A stretch of 10,459 bases of DNA from Syntrophomonadaceae bacterium (GTDB lineage: Bacteria; Bacillota; Syntrophomonadia; Syntrophomonadales; Syntrophomonadaceae). The notes under the pieces were generated by a model that saw only the letters and a list, made by a program, of their open reading frames with translations, had not been told where the DNA came from and ran no database searches. The DNA lies in NCBI GenBank assembly GCA_028683995.1, contig JAQUGU010000031.1, forward strand, positions 1-10,459, read 5' to 3'. The first letter of the stretch is position 1. Every line of letters begins with the position of its first letter. Made by a program: the position numbers and the translations under genes. Shown piece by piece: positions 1-6,024 of this stretch.

Positions 1-778
1 CGGGATTACGCGGGTCGTCTTCATCAATGCCAAAGACAATTTTCATCAGGTCGGCACCGATATCGGCAATTTTGGTGAATATCCCGCCGGCAATACGCAA
101 TGCACTGGCGCCCAGGGATTCACCTATGGCAAATCCGATAAAACTGGCTCCTGCCAGTTCCCGCGGAACATATAACAATATAATTAACATCATGATGAGC
201 TCAACTGAGACTAAAAGCACACCAATGCTCATGCCTGCATCAAGAGCAATATTTAAAACCTTAAGGGGCTTCCTCTCCAGGGAGGAAAATGCTGTTCTGC
301 TGTTAGCCAGGGTATTCATACGGATACCATACCAGGCAACACTGTATGAACCGAGAATACCTATTACGGTCCACATCAAGATGAATAATACTCCGCCAAT
401 GGCCATCTGCTGTAGAAAACCAAAGTAAAAGGCTATACAGAAACCAATAAAGGCGAAAAGTACAATAAGAAACTTACCCTGCTGAATAAGATAAGTCTTA
501 CAAGTCTCATAAATAATATTAGCTACGTCCAGCATAGACTGATGAGCCTGGTACTTTTCCACCTTTTTATACTGATATAAACCAAAAAGCATACCCAATA
601 TACATACTGCAATACCGATGACCAGCAAATTATTTTGCTGCTGACTCAAATTAGGAATTACCAGATTGGCCTCACCTGCAAACGCCATGGATGGCCATAA
701 TAATAGTGCGGGAAGGCTTAAGAAGCTGCTCATCACTATTTTCGCAGCCTTCTTTTTAGCTAAAAACGAAAGATCCAC
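1..778 (-). CDS. hppA: Membrane-bound proton/sodium-translocating pyrophosphatase, N-terminal 259 residues (3' end outside window)
   Basis: Membrane pyrophosphatases hydrolyse PPi and pump H+ or Na+ across the cytoplasmic membrane. The reading frame is open from a GTG at 776-778 to the window edge, giving 259 codons. A GGAG ribosome site lies 8 nt upstream of the GTG. Family signature is clear near the edge: GGIFTKIADIGADL (231-244) followed by DEDDPRNP (252-259), matching the conserved GGxxTKxADxGADL...EDDPRNP segment before the PPi-binding motifs. Residues 84-102 (LDVANIIYETCKTYLIQQG) and 153-168 (RMNTLANSRTAFSSLE) fit the divergent branch of the family found in deltaproteobacteria and some anaerobic Firmicutes. 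Residues 1-34 resemble a cleavable signal peptide (KKKAAK, hydrophobic stretch, AFA before GEAN). About four to five further hydrophobic segments follow (about 50-68, 103-120, 125-148, 182-204). Coupling ion and K+ dependence cannot be read, because the deciding residues lie outside the window. Confidence 0.93.
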   Translation of the reverse strand, partial: MDLSFLAKKKAAKIVMSSFLSLPALLLWPSMAFAGEANLVIPNLSQQQNNLLVIGIAVCILGMLFGLYQYKKVEKYQAHQSMLDVANIIYETCKTYLIQQGKFLIVLFAFIGFCIAFYFGFLQQMAIGGVLFILMWTVIGILGSYSVAWYGIRMNTLANSRTAFSSLERKPLKVLNIALDAGMSIGVLLVSVELIMMLIILLYVPRELAGASFIGFAIGESLGASALRIAGGIFTKIADIGADLMKIVFGIDEDDPRNP

Positions 779-876
779 TAGTTATACTCCTTTCATGGTC
801 TATTTCTCTACTCCTACATCCTGTATGGACTTCCTGTTTCCTTAAGGATCCAGGAGATTGCACTGTAAAGCGGGTA

Positions 877-891
877 TAAGTGTTACACTTA
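877..891. promoter_or_regulatory. 15-bp perfect palindrome upstream of hppA (operator candidate)
   Basis: TAAGTGT-T-ACACTTA is perfectly symmetrical around T884. The T875/A893 pair also matches, with one mismatch between. It lies about 100 nt upstream of the hppA GTG. Size and symmetry suit a dimeric repressor or activator site, but it does not match an operator consensus I recognise (Rex, CRP/FNR, LexA, CodY, BirA). The regulator is unknown. Confidence 0.35.
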
Positions 892-938
892 CAATGCCTA
901 TTTTCCCTAGTTTTCCCTTTCTTATTCAACCCCCTTTG

Positions 939-1007
939 AGCCCACAAATAACCAGGTGCTGATGGGCTGTATCGACCTGATTTTTGGCCGGTAGTATATT
1001 ACTGGCC
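939..1007 (-). promoter_or_regulatory. Possible structured RNA leader of hppA (hairpin plus H-type pseudoknot)
   Basis: Read on the minus strand, GGCCAGTA...TACCGGCC (1007-986) forms an 8-pair hairpin with one G-T pair and a 6-nt loop. It is followed by AAAAAT, then a second stem CAGGT (979-975) with ACCTG (957-953). The loop of that second stem holds AGCCCA (968-963), fully complementary to TGGGCT (944-939) downstream, so an H-type pseudoknot is possible. It lies 160-230 nt before the hppA start. It does not match the c-di-GMP, fluoride, THF or SAM riboswitch patterns as I remember them. This is a pairing-based suggestion only. Confidence 0.25.
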
Positions 1008-1272
1008 TGAACCTTAAAATAATGGCAGGAAACAGGCGCAAGTGACATGAGAGTCATAAAAACATGATAAACTGAGGAGCAAATAAAACAAAACAGAAAA
1101 ACACTCAATATTTCGGCTTATTTAAACTATAAGTGAACAAGCCTGTATATTTATTAGTTTGTTCGTATAAAAACTCTAATTATCGGGTTTAGTCTTGACT
1201 TGCAGGTAATCATATGTAAATATATAATCGCCGACGGATTCGAATTAGCTAATTCCTTATCTGCTCCGTATC

Positions 1273-1893
1273 TTATGCTTTTCCTTTTAACAAATCGATA
1301 AAATGATTTAGTATACGAGCCGTTAGTCCCCAGATGACTTCTCCTTCCCATAAATAGAAAAACTGCTGCAGTCGGTTGAGGCGAAAAGGATAGTTCTCAC
1401 CTCGGGGTATAAGCTGCACCGGAAAATCATTGGAGAAATTCGGTTTTAGGATTAAATCGTGCTTCTCAGGCTGGTATTCCAGCAGAAAATCCAGAGGAAT
1501 AGCAAACACTTTGTCCACTTCGTCAGGGTTAACCTGAATCAGGCTGCTGTCTTTTATCCAGGCCACAAAAGAGCGCATGATTAAACTGGATGGAGTAATC
1601 AGGGTATCCAACTCACCTATTACTTCAATATTATCCGGTGTAATCCCCAGTTCCTCGCAGGTCTCCCGAACGGCCGTATCCACAGCCTGCAGGTCACCCG
1701 GGTCTTTCGTTCCTCCCGGAAAACAGATTTCCCCCGGTTGGTGTTGGAGAGTATGGGAACGTTTTTCAAAAAGGACACAGGTTTTGCCGTCCCATTCTAC
1801 CAGCGGAAGCAACACTGCTGTTTTCAAAGATTGCTCATGTCCCAGTACGCTAGCCCTGCGATTTCTTAAGGCTTCTATTCTGTCAGCTAACAA
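1273..1893 (-). CDS. Nudix hydrolase, probable CoA diphosphatase (NudL/YeaB type)
   Basis: A 206-aa Nudix protein. Enzymes of this group cleave CoA and related nucleotides at the diphosphate bond (3',5'-ADP plus phosphopantetheine) in the cytoplasm. The CoA-type signature precedes the Nudix box: LFEKRS (41-46), then PGEICFPGG (53-61), matching the LLTxRS...FPGG pattern. The box runs GGTKDPGD (60-67), then AVRETCEELGI (74-84), with the metal-binding REtcEE residues intact. The spacing GGxxDxxDx8RE, with D for the usual E, is normal for this subgroup. The C-terminal WGLTARIL is also typical. The start is TTG at 1891-1893, chosen because GGGGG lies 7 nt upstream, a good promoter lies just before it, and the only nearby ATG is out of frame. 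The real substrate in this organism is inferred. Confidence 0.85.
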   Translation of the reverse strand: MLADRIEALRNRRASVLGHEQSLKTAVLLPLVEWDGKTCVLFEKRSHTLQHQPGEICFPGGTKDPGDLQAVDTAVRETCEELGITPDNIEVIGELDTLITPSSLIMRSFVAWIKDSSLIQVNPDEVDKVFAIPLDFLLEYQPEKHDLILKPNFSNDFPVQLIPRGENYPFRLNRLQQFFYLWEGEVIWGLTARILNHFIDLLKGKA

Positions 1894-1925
1894 AGTAATT
1901 CCCCCATTATGCTCCTGCGCATCTT

Positions 1926-1955
1926 ACTATAGCACTTTTTGTCACTTCTCTTCAA
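1926..1955 (-). promoter_or_regulatory. Sigma-A-type promoter for the Nudix gene
   Basis: On the minus strand TTGAAG (1955-1950) and TATAGT (1931-1926) are separated by 18 bp. This would put the transcript start about 25 nt before the TTG start codon, with the GGGGG ribosome site in between. Both hexamers are close to consensus and the geometry supports the TTG start. Confidence 0.55.
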
Positions 1956-2019
1956 ATTTACTATCCCTAATACTAATTAGCCATTGGACCGAAAAACCCT
2001 TCCTTAAACAGCATAAAAA

Positions 2020-2045
2020 TTGGCAAGTGGGGACGGTTCTTCCAA
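2020..2045 (+). repeat. Palindromic repeat unit, TTGG-AAG/CTTCCAA stem variant
   Basis: Contains the exact 11-base core GGGGACGGTTC (2029-2039). The flanks TTGG-C-AAG (2020-2027) and CTTCCAA (2039-2045) pair as seven base pairs with one bulged C. The core is the same as in the neighbouring double element, but the stem is unrelated in sequence. Confidence 0.6.
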
Positions 2046-2066
2046 ACAAGGGGATGTTTTTCTGGT

Positions 2067-2145
2067 GGTGTCAAGGGGACGGTTCTCCTGACACCTTTTA
2101 CCTTATCGCTGATAAAGGTGTCAGGAGAACCGTCCCCTTGACACC
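2067..2145. repeat. Face-to-face pair of palindromic repeat units (79 bp)
   Basis: Two perfectly complementary 32-base arms (2067-2098 and 2114-2145) surround a 15-base spacer. Each 29-base unit is itself an imperfect palindrome: GGTGTCA and TGACACC ends around the core GGGGACGGTTC (2075-2085; complement at 2127-2137). The element sits between the divergent Nudix and oxidoreductase genes, about 70 bp before the latter's start. The layout resembles REP doublets (BIME-like). It could also act as a strong bidirectional hairpin or roadblock, although it lacks a T-run. Confidence 0.85.
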
Positions 2146-2175
2146 CCCTTATTCCAAAATCTGCTTAAATATTGG

Positions 2176-2183
2176 TATATAAT
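2176..2183 (+). promoter_or_regulatory. Possible -10 element for the 2216-4156 oxidoreductase gene
   Basis: TATATAAT contains TATAAT at 2178-2183, preceded by TTGG, which could give an extended -10 (TGG-TATATA). It lies about 33 nt before the ATG. No good -35 exists at the proper distance, and the TTGACA within the repeat arm (2138-2143) is too far away. The call is weak. Confidence 0.3.
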
Positions 2184-2215
2184 GATATCAAGATATTTAG
2201 GGGGGAGATAGATAA

Positions 2216-4156
2216 ATGAATAAACTGGAGCATCTGTTACAGCCTATCAAGGTACGTAGCCTTGAGATACCAAACCGGGTGGTGATGCCCCCGATGGGCA
2301 GTAACCTGGGCAATACGGATGGAACCGTAAGCGAAGCCAACCTGGCCTATTTTAAACGCCGGGTACAGAGTGGGGCGGGGTTTATAATTACGGAAATTAC
2401 GTCGGTGCACCCGGACGGTACCGCCAGCCCCAGAACTCTTTGTGTTTATGATGACCGCTTTATTCCCGGCCTGGCTAAGATGGCAGATATAGTCCACCAG
2501 CAGGGTGCTAAAATTGCTATGCAGCTGCATCACGTAGGGCGGGAAGGCTATTATTTATTAAAAGAGGGGAAAGCCCTGGGCCCTTCGGCTATAGCGAGCT
2601 ATATCTACCGGGTAAAACCGCGGGAAATGACTATAGAAGATATTAAGGAAACAATTACTGCCTTCGGGCAAGGAGCCCGCCGGGCACGGGAAGCAGGTTT
2701 TGATGCGGTGGAGTTGCATGCTGCCCACGGTTACCTGTTAATGCAGTTTCTTTCCCGGCACTGCAACCAGCGTACCGATGAATACGGGGGCGAATTTGCC
2801 GGCAGAGCCCGTTTTATAGTTGAATGTCTGCAGGAAGTAAGAAAACAGGTGGGGGAGGACTTCCCCATTTCTATAAGGATATCGGCGGAAGAGATTATTA
2901 AGGATGGCTATACGGTCGAGGATATGCAGTCGATTATACCGGTCCTGGTAGAAGCCGGTGCCGATATAATTCACGCTTCTTTCGGAACTCATGGTAGTCC
3001 CGGGGGAATTACTTCGGCTCCGGTAGAATATGAGCCTGGTTTTAAAGTGGAACTGGCCCGCAAGATAAAAGAGGTAGTAAATGTTCCGGTTATTGCCGTA
3101 GGCCGTTTTACCGACCCCTTTATGGCTGATGCAATAATTGCCCGGGGTGATGCCGATATGGTTGCTTTTGGACGGCAGCATTTGGCTGATCCCGATTTTC
3201 TGATAAATGCCCGTGCGGGACGGGCCCAGGAAACATTCCCATGCCTGGCCTGCAACCAGGGGTGTATCGAACGTTTACTATTTGAACAGGGCAGCATCCG
3301 CTGTGCCATAAATCCGGAAACAGGCCAGGAATTAGAGTATCCGGTTGAACCCGCCGGGCAGAGCAAAAAGGTCTGGATAATTGGAGGGGGGCCGGGAGGA
3401 CTGACTGCCGCCAGTGAAGCTGCCCGCCTGGGACATGAAGTCACCCTGTTTGAAGCGGATAAGGAAGCAGGGGGCCAGGTGCTGCTGGCGGCACGAGTGC
3501 CTTATAAGGAAGTATATGGCCGTTGGATAGAGGTATTAACTGTCCGGGCTATAAAACACGGGGCCAAAATTATTACCACTCAGGAAGTAGATGAACAGAT
3601 GATCCGTGCAGGTCAGCCGGATGTAGTTATACTGGCCAGCGGTGCCAGGCCGGTAAAACCGGATATACCGGGCATAAATCTATCCCATGTCTGCCAGGCC
3701 GAGGAGGTACTTAAGGGAGCAGTTGCACCCCGGGAAGGGGTAGTTATACTGGGCAGCGGACTGGTGGGGATGGAAACGGCCGATTATTTGCGGGAAAAAG
3801 GGATTAAAGACATCAGCATCGTAGAAACCCAGGCCCGTTCGCCCGTTTCCACCCTGACTTCGCATGGGTATATGCTGCATAAACGTTTACGTACTGCCGG
3901 GGTAAAATTCCTGTTTAACAGCCGGGTATCTGAGATTGGTAAAGACAGTATATTACTTCATCGAGAGCCGGATAAACAGCAGGAACTAAAACTGGTGCAG
4001 CAAGTAATAATTGCTACCGGCAGCAGCGGACGCAATCAACTGGAGGATTTCTTAAAACAGGAAAACATACCTTATTACTTAATCGGCGACGCCCGCAAAC
4101 CCCGTCGCATAATTGAAGCCGTAGAAGAAGGCGCCCGGGCTGCCTGGCAACTATAA
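2216..4156 (+). CDS. Old Yellow Enzyme-family NADH:flavin / 2,4-dienoyl-CoA reductase-like oxidoreductase (FMN, 4Fe-4S, FAD)
   Basis: A full-length 646-aa enzyme built like E. coli FadH. It has an N-terminal FMN TIM barrel (about 1-335), an Fe-S cysteine cluster, then an FAD/NAD(P)H module. Barrel motifs include PNRVVMPPMG, QLHHVGRE, and HAAHGYLLMQFLS (168-180) with the family's active-site Tyr at 173, then NQRTDEYGG. The cluster ligands are C343, C346, C350 and C363; the last gap is 12 residues against 11 in FadH as I recall it. Dinucleotide folds are GGGPGG (390-395) and GSGLVG (513-518). Such enzymes pass hydride from NAD(P)H through FAD and Fe-S to FMN and reduce an activated C=C bond. 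The substrate (dienoyl-CoA, enoate, bile-acid-like enone or other) cannot be read from sequence. The start ATG follows a GGGGGGAG site. The gene stands alone, with repeats on both sides. Confidence 0.9.
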   Translation: MNKLEHLLQPIKVRSLEIPNRVVMPPMGSNLGNTDGTVSEANLAYFKRRVQSGAGFIITEITSVHPDGTASPRTLCVYDDRFIPGLAKMADIVHQQGAKIAMQLHHVGREGYYLLKEGKALGPSAIASYIYRVKPREMTIEDIKETITAFGQGARRAREAGFDAVELHAAHGYLLMQFLSRHCNQRTDEYGGEFAGRARFIVECLQEVRKQVGEDFPISIRISAEEIIKDGYTVEDMQSIIPVLVEAGADIIHASFGTHGSPGGITSAPVEYEPGFKVELARKIKEVVNVPVIAVGRFTDPFMADAIIARGDADMVAFGRQHLADPDFLINARAGRAQETFPCLACNQGCIERLLFEQGSIRCAINPETGQELEYPVEPAGQSKKVWIIGGGPGGLTAASEAARLGHEVTLFEADKEAGGQVLLAARVPYKEVYGRWIEVLTVRAIKHGAKIITTQEVDEQMIRAGQPDVVILASGARPVKPDIPGINLSHVCQAEEVLKGAVAPREGVVILGSGLVGMETADYLREKGIKDISIVETQARSPVSTLTSHGYMLHKRLRTAGVKFLFNSRVSEIGKDSILLHREPDKQQELKLVQQVIIATGSSGRNQLEDFLKQENIPYYLIGDARKPRRIIEAVEEGARAAWQL

Positions 4157-4172
4157 ATACGGGCAAGACAGT

Positions 4173-4200
4173 GGGGGGCGGGGTGACAGCGGGGGCGGGG
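4173..4200 (+). other. G-quadruplex-type motif just after the oxidoreductase stop
   Basis: Four guanine runs (G6, G4, G5, G4) are separated by C, TGACAGC and C, so loops are 1, 7 and 1 nt. This is a canonical G4 pattern on the coding strand, 16 nt past the TAA. It overlaps the first two bases of the next repeat unit and looks like degraded repeat sequence (GGGGTGACAG resembles GGGGTGTCAG). Folding is not shown. Confidence 0.5.
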
Positions 4201-4227
4201 TGTCAGAGGAACCGTCCCCGTGACACC
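4199..4227 (+). repeat. Single 29-bp palindromic repeat unit between convergent genes
   Basis: Ends GGTGTCA and TGACACC flank the core GAACCGTCCCC (4209-4219). It is identical in sequence and orientation to the unit at 4960-4988 and is the reverse complement of 4913-4941. It lies 15 bp past the stop of the convergent lipoprotein gene, so it may give a 3' hairpin to either transcript, although there is no T-run. Confidence 0.8.
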
Positions 4228-4242
4228 TTTATCCCTTTGTAA

Positions 4243-4884
4243 CTATTGCACCTGGTATTTTTCCAATGATGAGGTAATAGTGGTCTCATCGGCAATAAAT
4301 TCTCGTTTGACCAGTCCTAACCCTTTTTTATAGTACTCATAAACGGTGGAATTATCAGAGGTAATCTTGACCTTCAGGCAGGGCTTAAAAGTCCCTGCCG
4401 GGGTATCTACACTGGCATTGACGTCAACTATTTCACGGCTGTGATCCTGGTTATCCCATTTAGTACCTACACTAATCGGACTCTTCAGGATAATTACATT
4501 CTCATTGGGAGTTAAACCTTCCTCCAGCATGTTGGGAGGGTTATAGCTTTCTCCTTCAAAATACACCCGCTTCAAGGCACCAGGGGTAGTTTCATAAATA
4601 GTAGTGGTGACAGTACCGCCGTTATCTTCGCTGAGCTGGGCTAAATTATCCTTGGTATATAGCACCTTGCGGTTAAAAGCGGCATACTCCATTCCCCGCC
4701 CCTGGTAATACCAATAATTGCCCTGTGACAAAGGTAAAAACTGTCCCGGTTCAACCTCCTCCTTTTCCGGAGTGGTAACCGGCGGCTTATTAGGGGTTGG
4801 CTGGGTAGTTTGGGGTTTGCATCCACCAACTACAGACAGCAAGAAAACTAGTAAACAACTGATTATAATAATGTTACGTTTCAT
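4243..4884 (-). CDS. Putative lipoprotein of unknown function
   Basis: A 213-aa exported lipoprotein. The N-terminus MKRNIIIISCLLVFLLSVVGGC has Lys/Arg, a hydrophobic core and a lipobox VGGC with the lipidated Cys at 22. A Pro/Thr-rich linker (about 23-42) follows. The mature domain begins FLPLSQGNYWYYQG and includes ISVGTKWDNQD and TPAGTFKPCLKVK, then EYYKKGLGLVKREF. Proteins of this look (lipoproteins with GNYW, GTKW, TPAGTF and GLGLVK motifs, mostly beta) recur in Clostridia; I know no assigned function. The start is the ATG at 4882-4884, 8 nt after AAAGGAG. The frame stays open upstream to 5037, but that extension would be translated repeat DNA and is rejected. The gene is bracketed by repeats, and its leader before the ribosome site is only 28 nt from the double repeat. 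Confidence 0.8.
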   Translation of the reverse strand: MKRNIIIISCLLVFLLSVVGGCKPQTTQPTPNKPPVTTPEKEEVEPGQFLPLSQGNYWYYQGRGMEYAAFNRKVLYTKDNLAQLSEDNGGTVTTTIYETTPGALKRVYFEGESYNPPNMLEEGLTPNENVIILKSPISVGTKWDNQDHSREIVDVNASVDTPAGTFKPCLKVKITSDNSTVYEYYKKGLGLVKREFIADETTITSSLEKYQVQ

Positions 4885-4912
4885 AAACATGACTCCTTTT
4901 ATGTTAGTCTGC

Positions 4913-5000
4913 GGTGTCACGGGGACGGTTCCTCTGACACCTCCAGTGATGAGGTGAAAGGTGTCAGAGGAACCGTCCCCGTGACACCCCCCGTGACACC
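4913..5000. repeat. Face-to-face pair of palindromic repeat units plus a fragment
   Basis: Two 29-base arms, 4913-4941 and 4960-4988, are exact reverse complements with an 18-base spacer. Cores are at 4921-4931 and 4970-4980. A partial unit CCGTGACACC follows at 4991-5000. The arms differ from those at 2067-2145 (CACGGGG for CAAGGGG, TTCCTC for TTCTCC), yet match each other perfectly, so the two arms of a doublet change together. The element lies between divergent genes, immediately upstream of the lipoprotein gene's ribosome site. Confidence 0.85.
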
Positions 5001-5160
5001 CGCACCCACTTGCGCAAACACACAACACAAACCACATCTTTATAATAGTTTACGCTGGAGGTCAAGATATAAAACACTCCATGACCTGTTTTTTGTGTTA
5101 AAATAGCCTTAATTAAAGGTGCGGAAAAATGCATAAATTCAATACGAGAGGGGAAAAGGC

Positions 5161-5991
5161 ATGAAAAAAGTAGTAAAGTTGGTGCTGTGCGCAATCCTGG
5201 TGATGGGGTTGTGCATTACCGCAGTTGGTTGTCAAGGTTCGGGCTCATCAGATGAATTTAAAGTTGGCCTGGAATGCGGCTATCCACCGTTTAACTGGAC
5301 TCAGATTGATGATTCCAATGGCGCTGTTCCCATTGACGGCACGAAAGAATTTGCCGGGGGATATGACGTGGAAATTGCCAAGCTTTTAGCCGAAGGTATG
5401 GGTAAAGAACTGGTTATTGTAAAAACCTCCTGGTCCGGTTTACCCCCTGCAGTACAATCTGGAAAAATTGACGGCATTATTGCCGGTATGTCTCCAACTG
5501 CGGAGAGGAAAATGACCATTGATTTCTCTGATCCCTATTACAGTTCTGATTTAGTTATAGTGGTGCAGAAGGGTTCGAAGTACGAGAATGCTACCAGCAT
5601 CAAAGATTTTGCCGGAGCCAAGATTACCGCCCAGCTGGACACCTTCCACTATACGGTTATTGACCAGATTCCCGATGTAGATATAAAGCCGGCCATGGAT
5701 GATTTCCCGGCTATGCGGGTCGCATTGGAATCAGGCATTATCGACGGATATATTTCCGAAAAACCGGAAGCTATTTCCGCCACCACCGCCAATGCCAAGT
5801 TCGGCATGGCCGAGTTTGCCAAGGGTCAGGGTTTCAAATATACCCCTGATGATGTCGCCATTGCGGTTGGACTTAAGAAAGGCAACACCGAGTTAGCAGA
5901 AAAGATAAACAAAATTTTAGCCGGATTATCACAGGAAGAAAGAGTTGAAATAATGAATCAGGCCGTCTTAAATCAGCCGGCCGCCAAATAA
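5161..5991 (+). CDS. Polar amino acid ABC transporter substrate-binding lipoprotein (SBP_bac_3 family)
   Basis: A 276-aa extracytoplasmic binding protein that would hand an amino acid to the permease encoded next. The signal has KK at residues 2-3, a hydrophobic run and the lipobox AVGC, with Cys 24 as the lipid anchor. The fold signature is clear: FKVGLECGYPPFNW (33-46), GGYDVEIAKLLAEGMG, then AVQSGKIDGIIAGMSPTAERK (97-117). R116 sits where family members contact the ligand carboxylate. The usual GxxxGT loop is replaced by ITAQLDTFHYTVID, and the later IDGYISEKPEA has E where many members have D. So the ligand is not safely glutamine, histidine or arginine. The ATG follows GAGAGGGG. A TATAAT at 5041-5046 could be a -10 but has no matching -35. 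The next gene starts 33 nt after the stop. Confidence 0.92.
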   Translation: MKKVVKLVLCAILVMGLCITAVGCQGSGSSDEFKVGLECGYPPFNWTQIDDSNGAVPIDGTKEFAGGYDVEIAKLLAEGMGKELVIVKTSWSGLPPAVQSGKIDGIIAGMSPTAERKMTIDFSDPYYSSDLVIVVQKGSKYENATSIKDFAGAKITAQLDTFHYTVIDQIPDVDIKPAMDDFPAMRVALESGIIDGYISEKPEAISATTANAKFGMAEFAKGQGFKYTPDDVAIAVGLKKGNTELAEKINKILAGLSQEERVEIMNQAVLNQPAAK

Positions 5992-6024
5992 ACATAGCGG
6001 TATAAGCAGGAGTGTATTTATTTT

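Larger units (their letters stand above)
779..1272. other. 494-bp intergenic stretch: long 5' region of hppA
   Basis: The gap separates two minus-strand genes, and I see no credible gene in it. Short reading frames here lack ribosome sites or family resemblance. It holds a 15-bp palindrome (877-891), a possible pseudoknot (939-979), an adjacent hairpin (986-1007) and a 14-bp palindrome GAATTAGCTAATTC (1242-1255) just beyond the Nudix stop. None is followed by a T-run in the sense that would end Nudix transcription. I found no convincing -35/-10 pair for hppA. The base composition is AT-rich from about 1080 to 1260. Confidence 0.6.

Noticed and set aside
27..428. 133-codon plus-strand reading frame
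   Set aside because: It lies antisense within the hppA coding region, whose minus-strand frame has clear pyrophosphatase motifs; the plus-strand product resembles nothing.
756..947. 63-codon minus-strand frame overlapping the hppA start
   Set aside because: Wrong frame relative to hppA, no supporting motif, and it crosses the palindrome and the ribosome site.
953..985. Plus-strand terminator (CAGGT...ACCTG then T5)
   Set aside because: There is no plus-strand gene upstream to terminate; the stem has bulges and the T-run is short. The minus-strand reading as a leader structure is more useful.
2138..2143. TTGACA in the repeat arm as a -35 box for the oxidoreductase
   Set aside because: It is 34 bp from TATAAT and there is no -10 at 16-18 bp.
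1577..2182. 201-codon plus-strand reading frame
   Set aside because: Antisense to the Nudix gene in its first half, then translated repeat DNA; no ribosome site or family likeness.
4885..5037. N-terminal extension of the lipoprotein frame by 51 codons
   Set aside because: The extension translates the repeat doublet. The signal peptide with lipobox and a properly spaced AAAGGAG both point to ATG 4882-4884.
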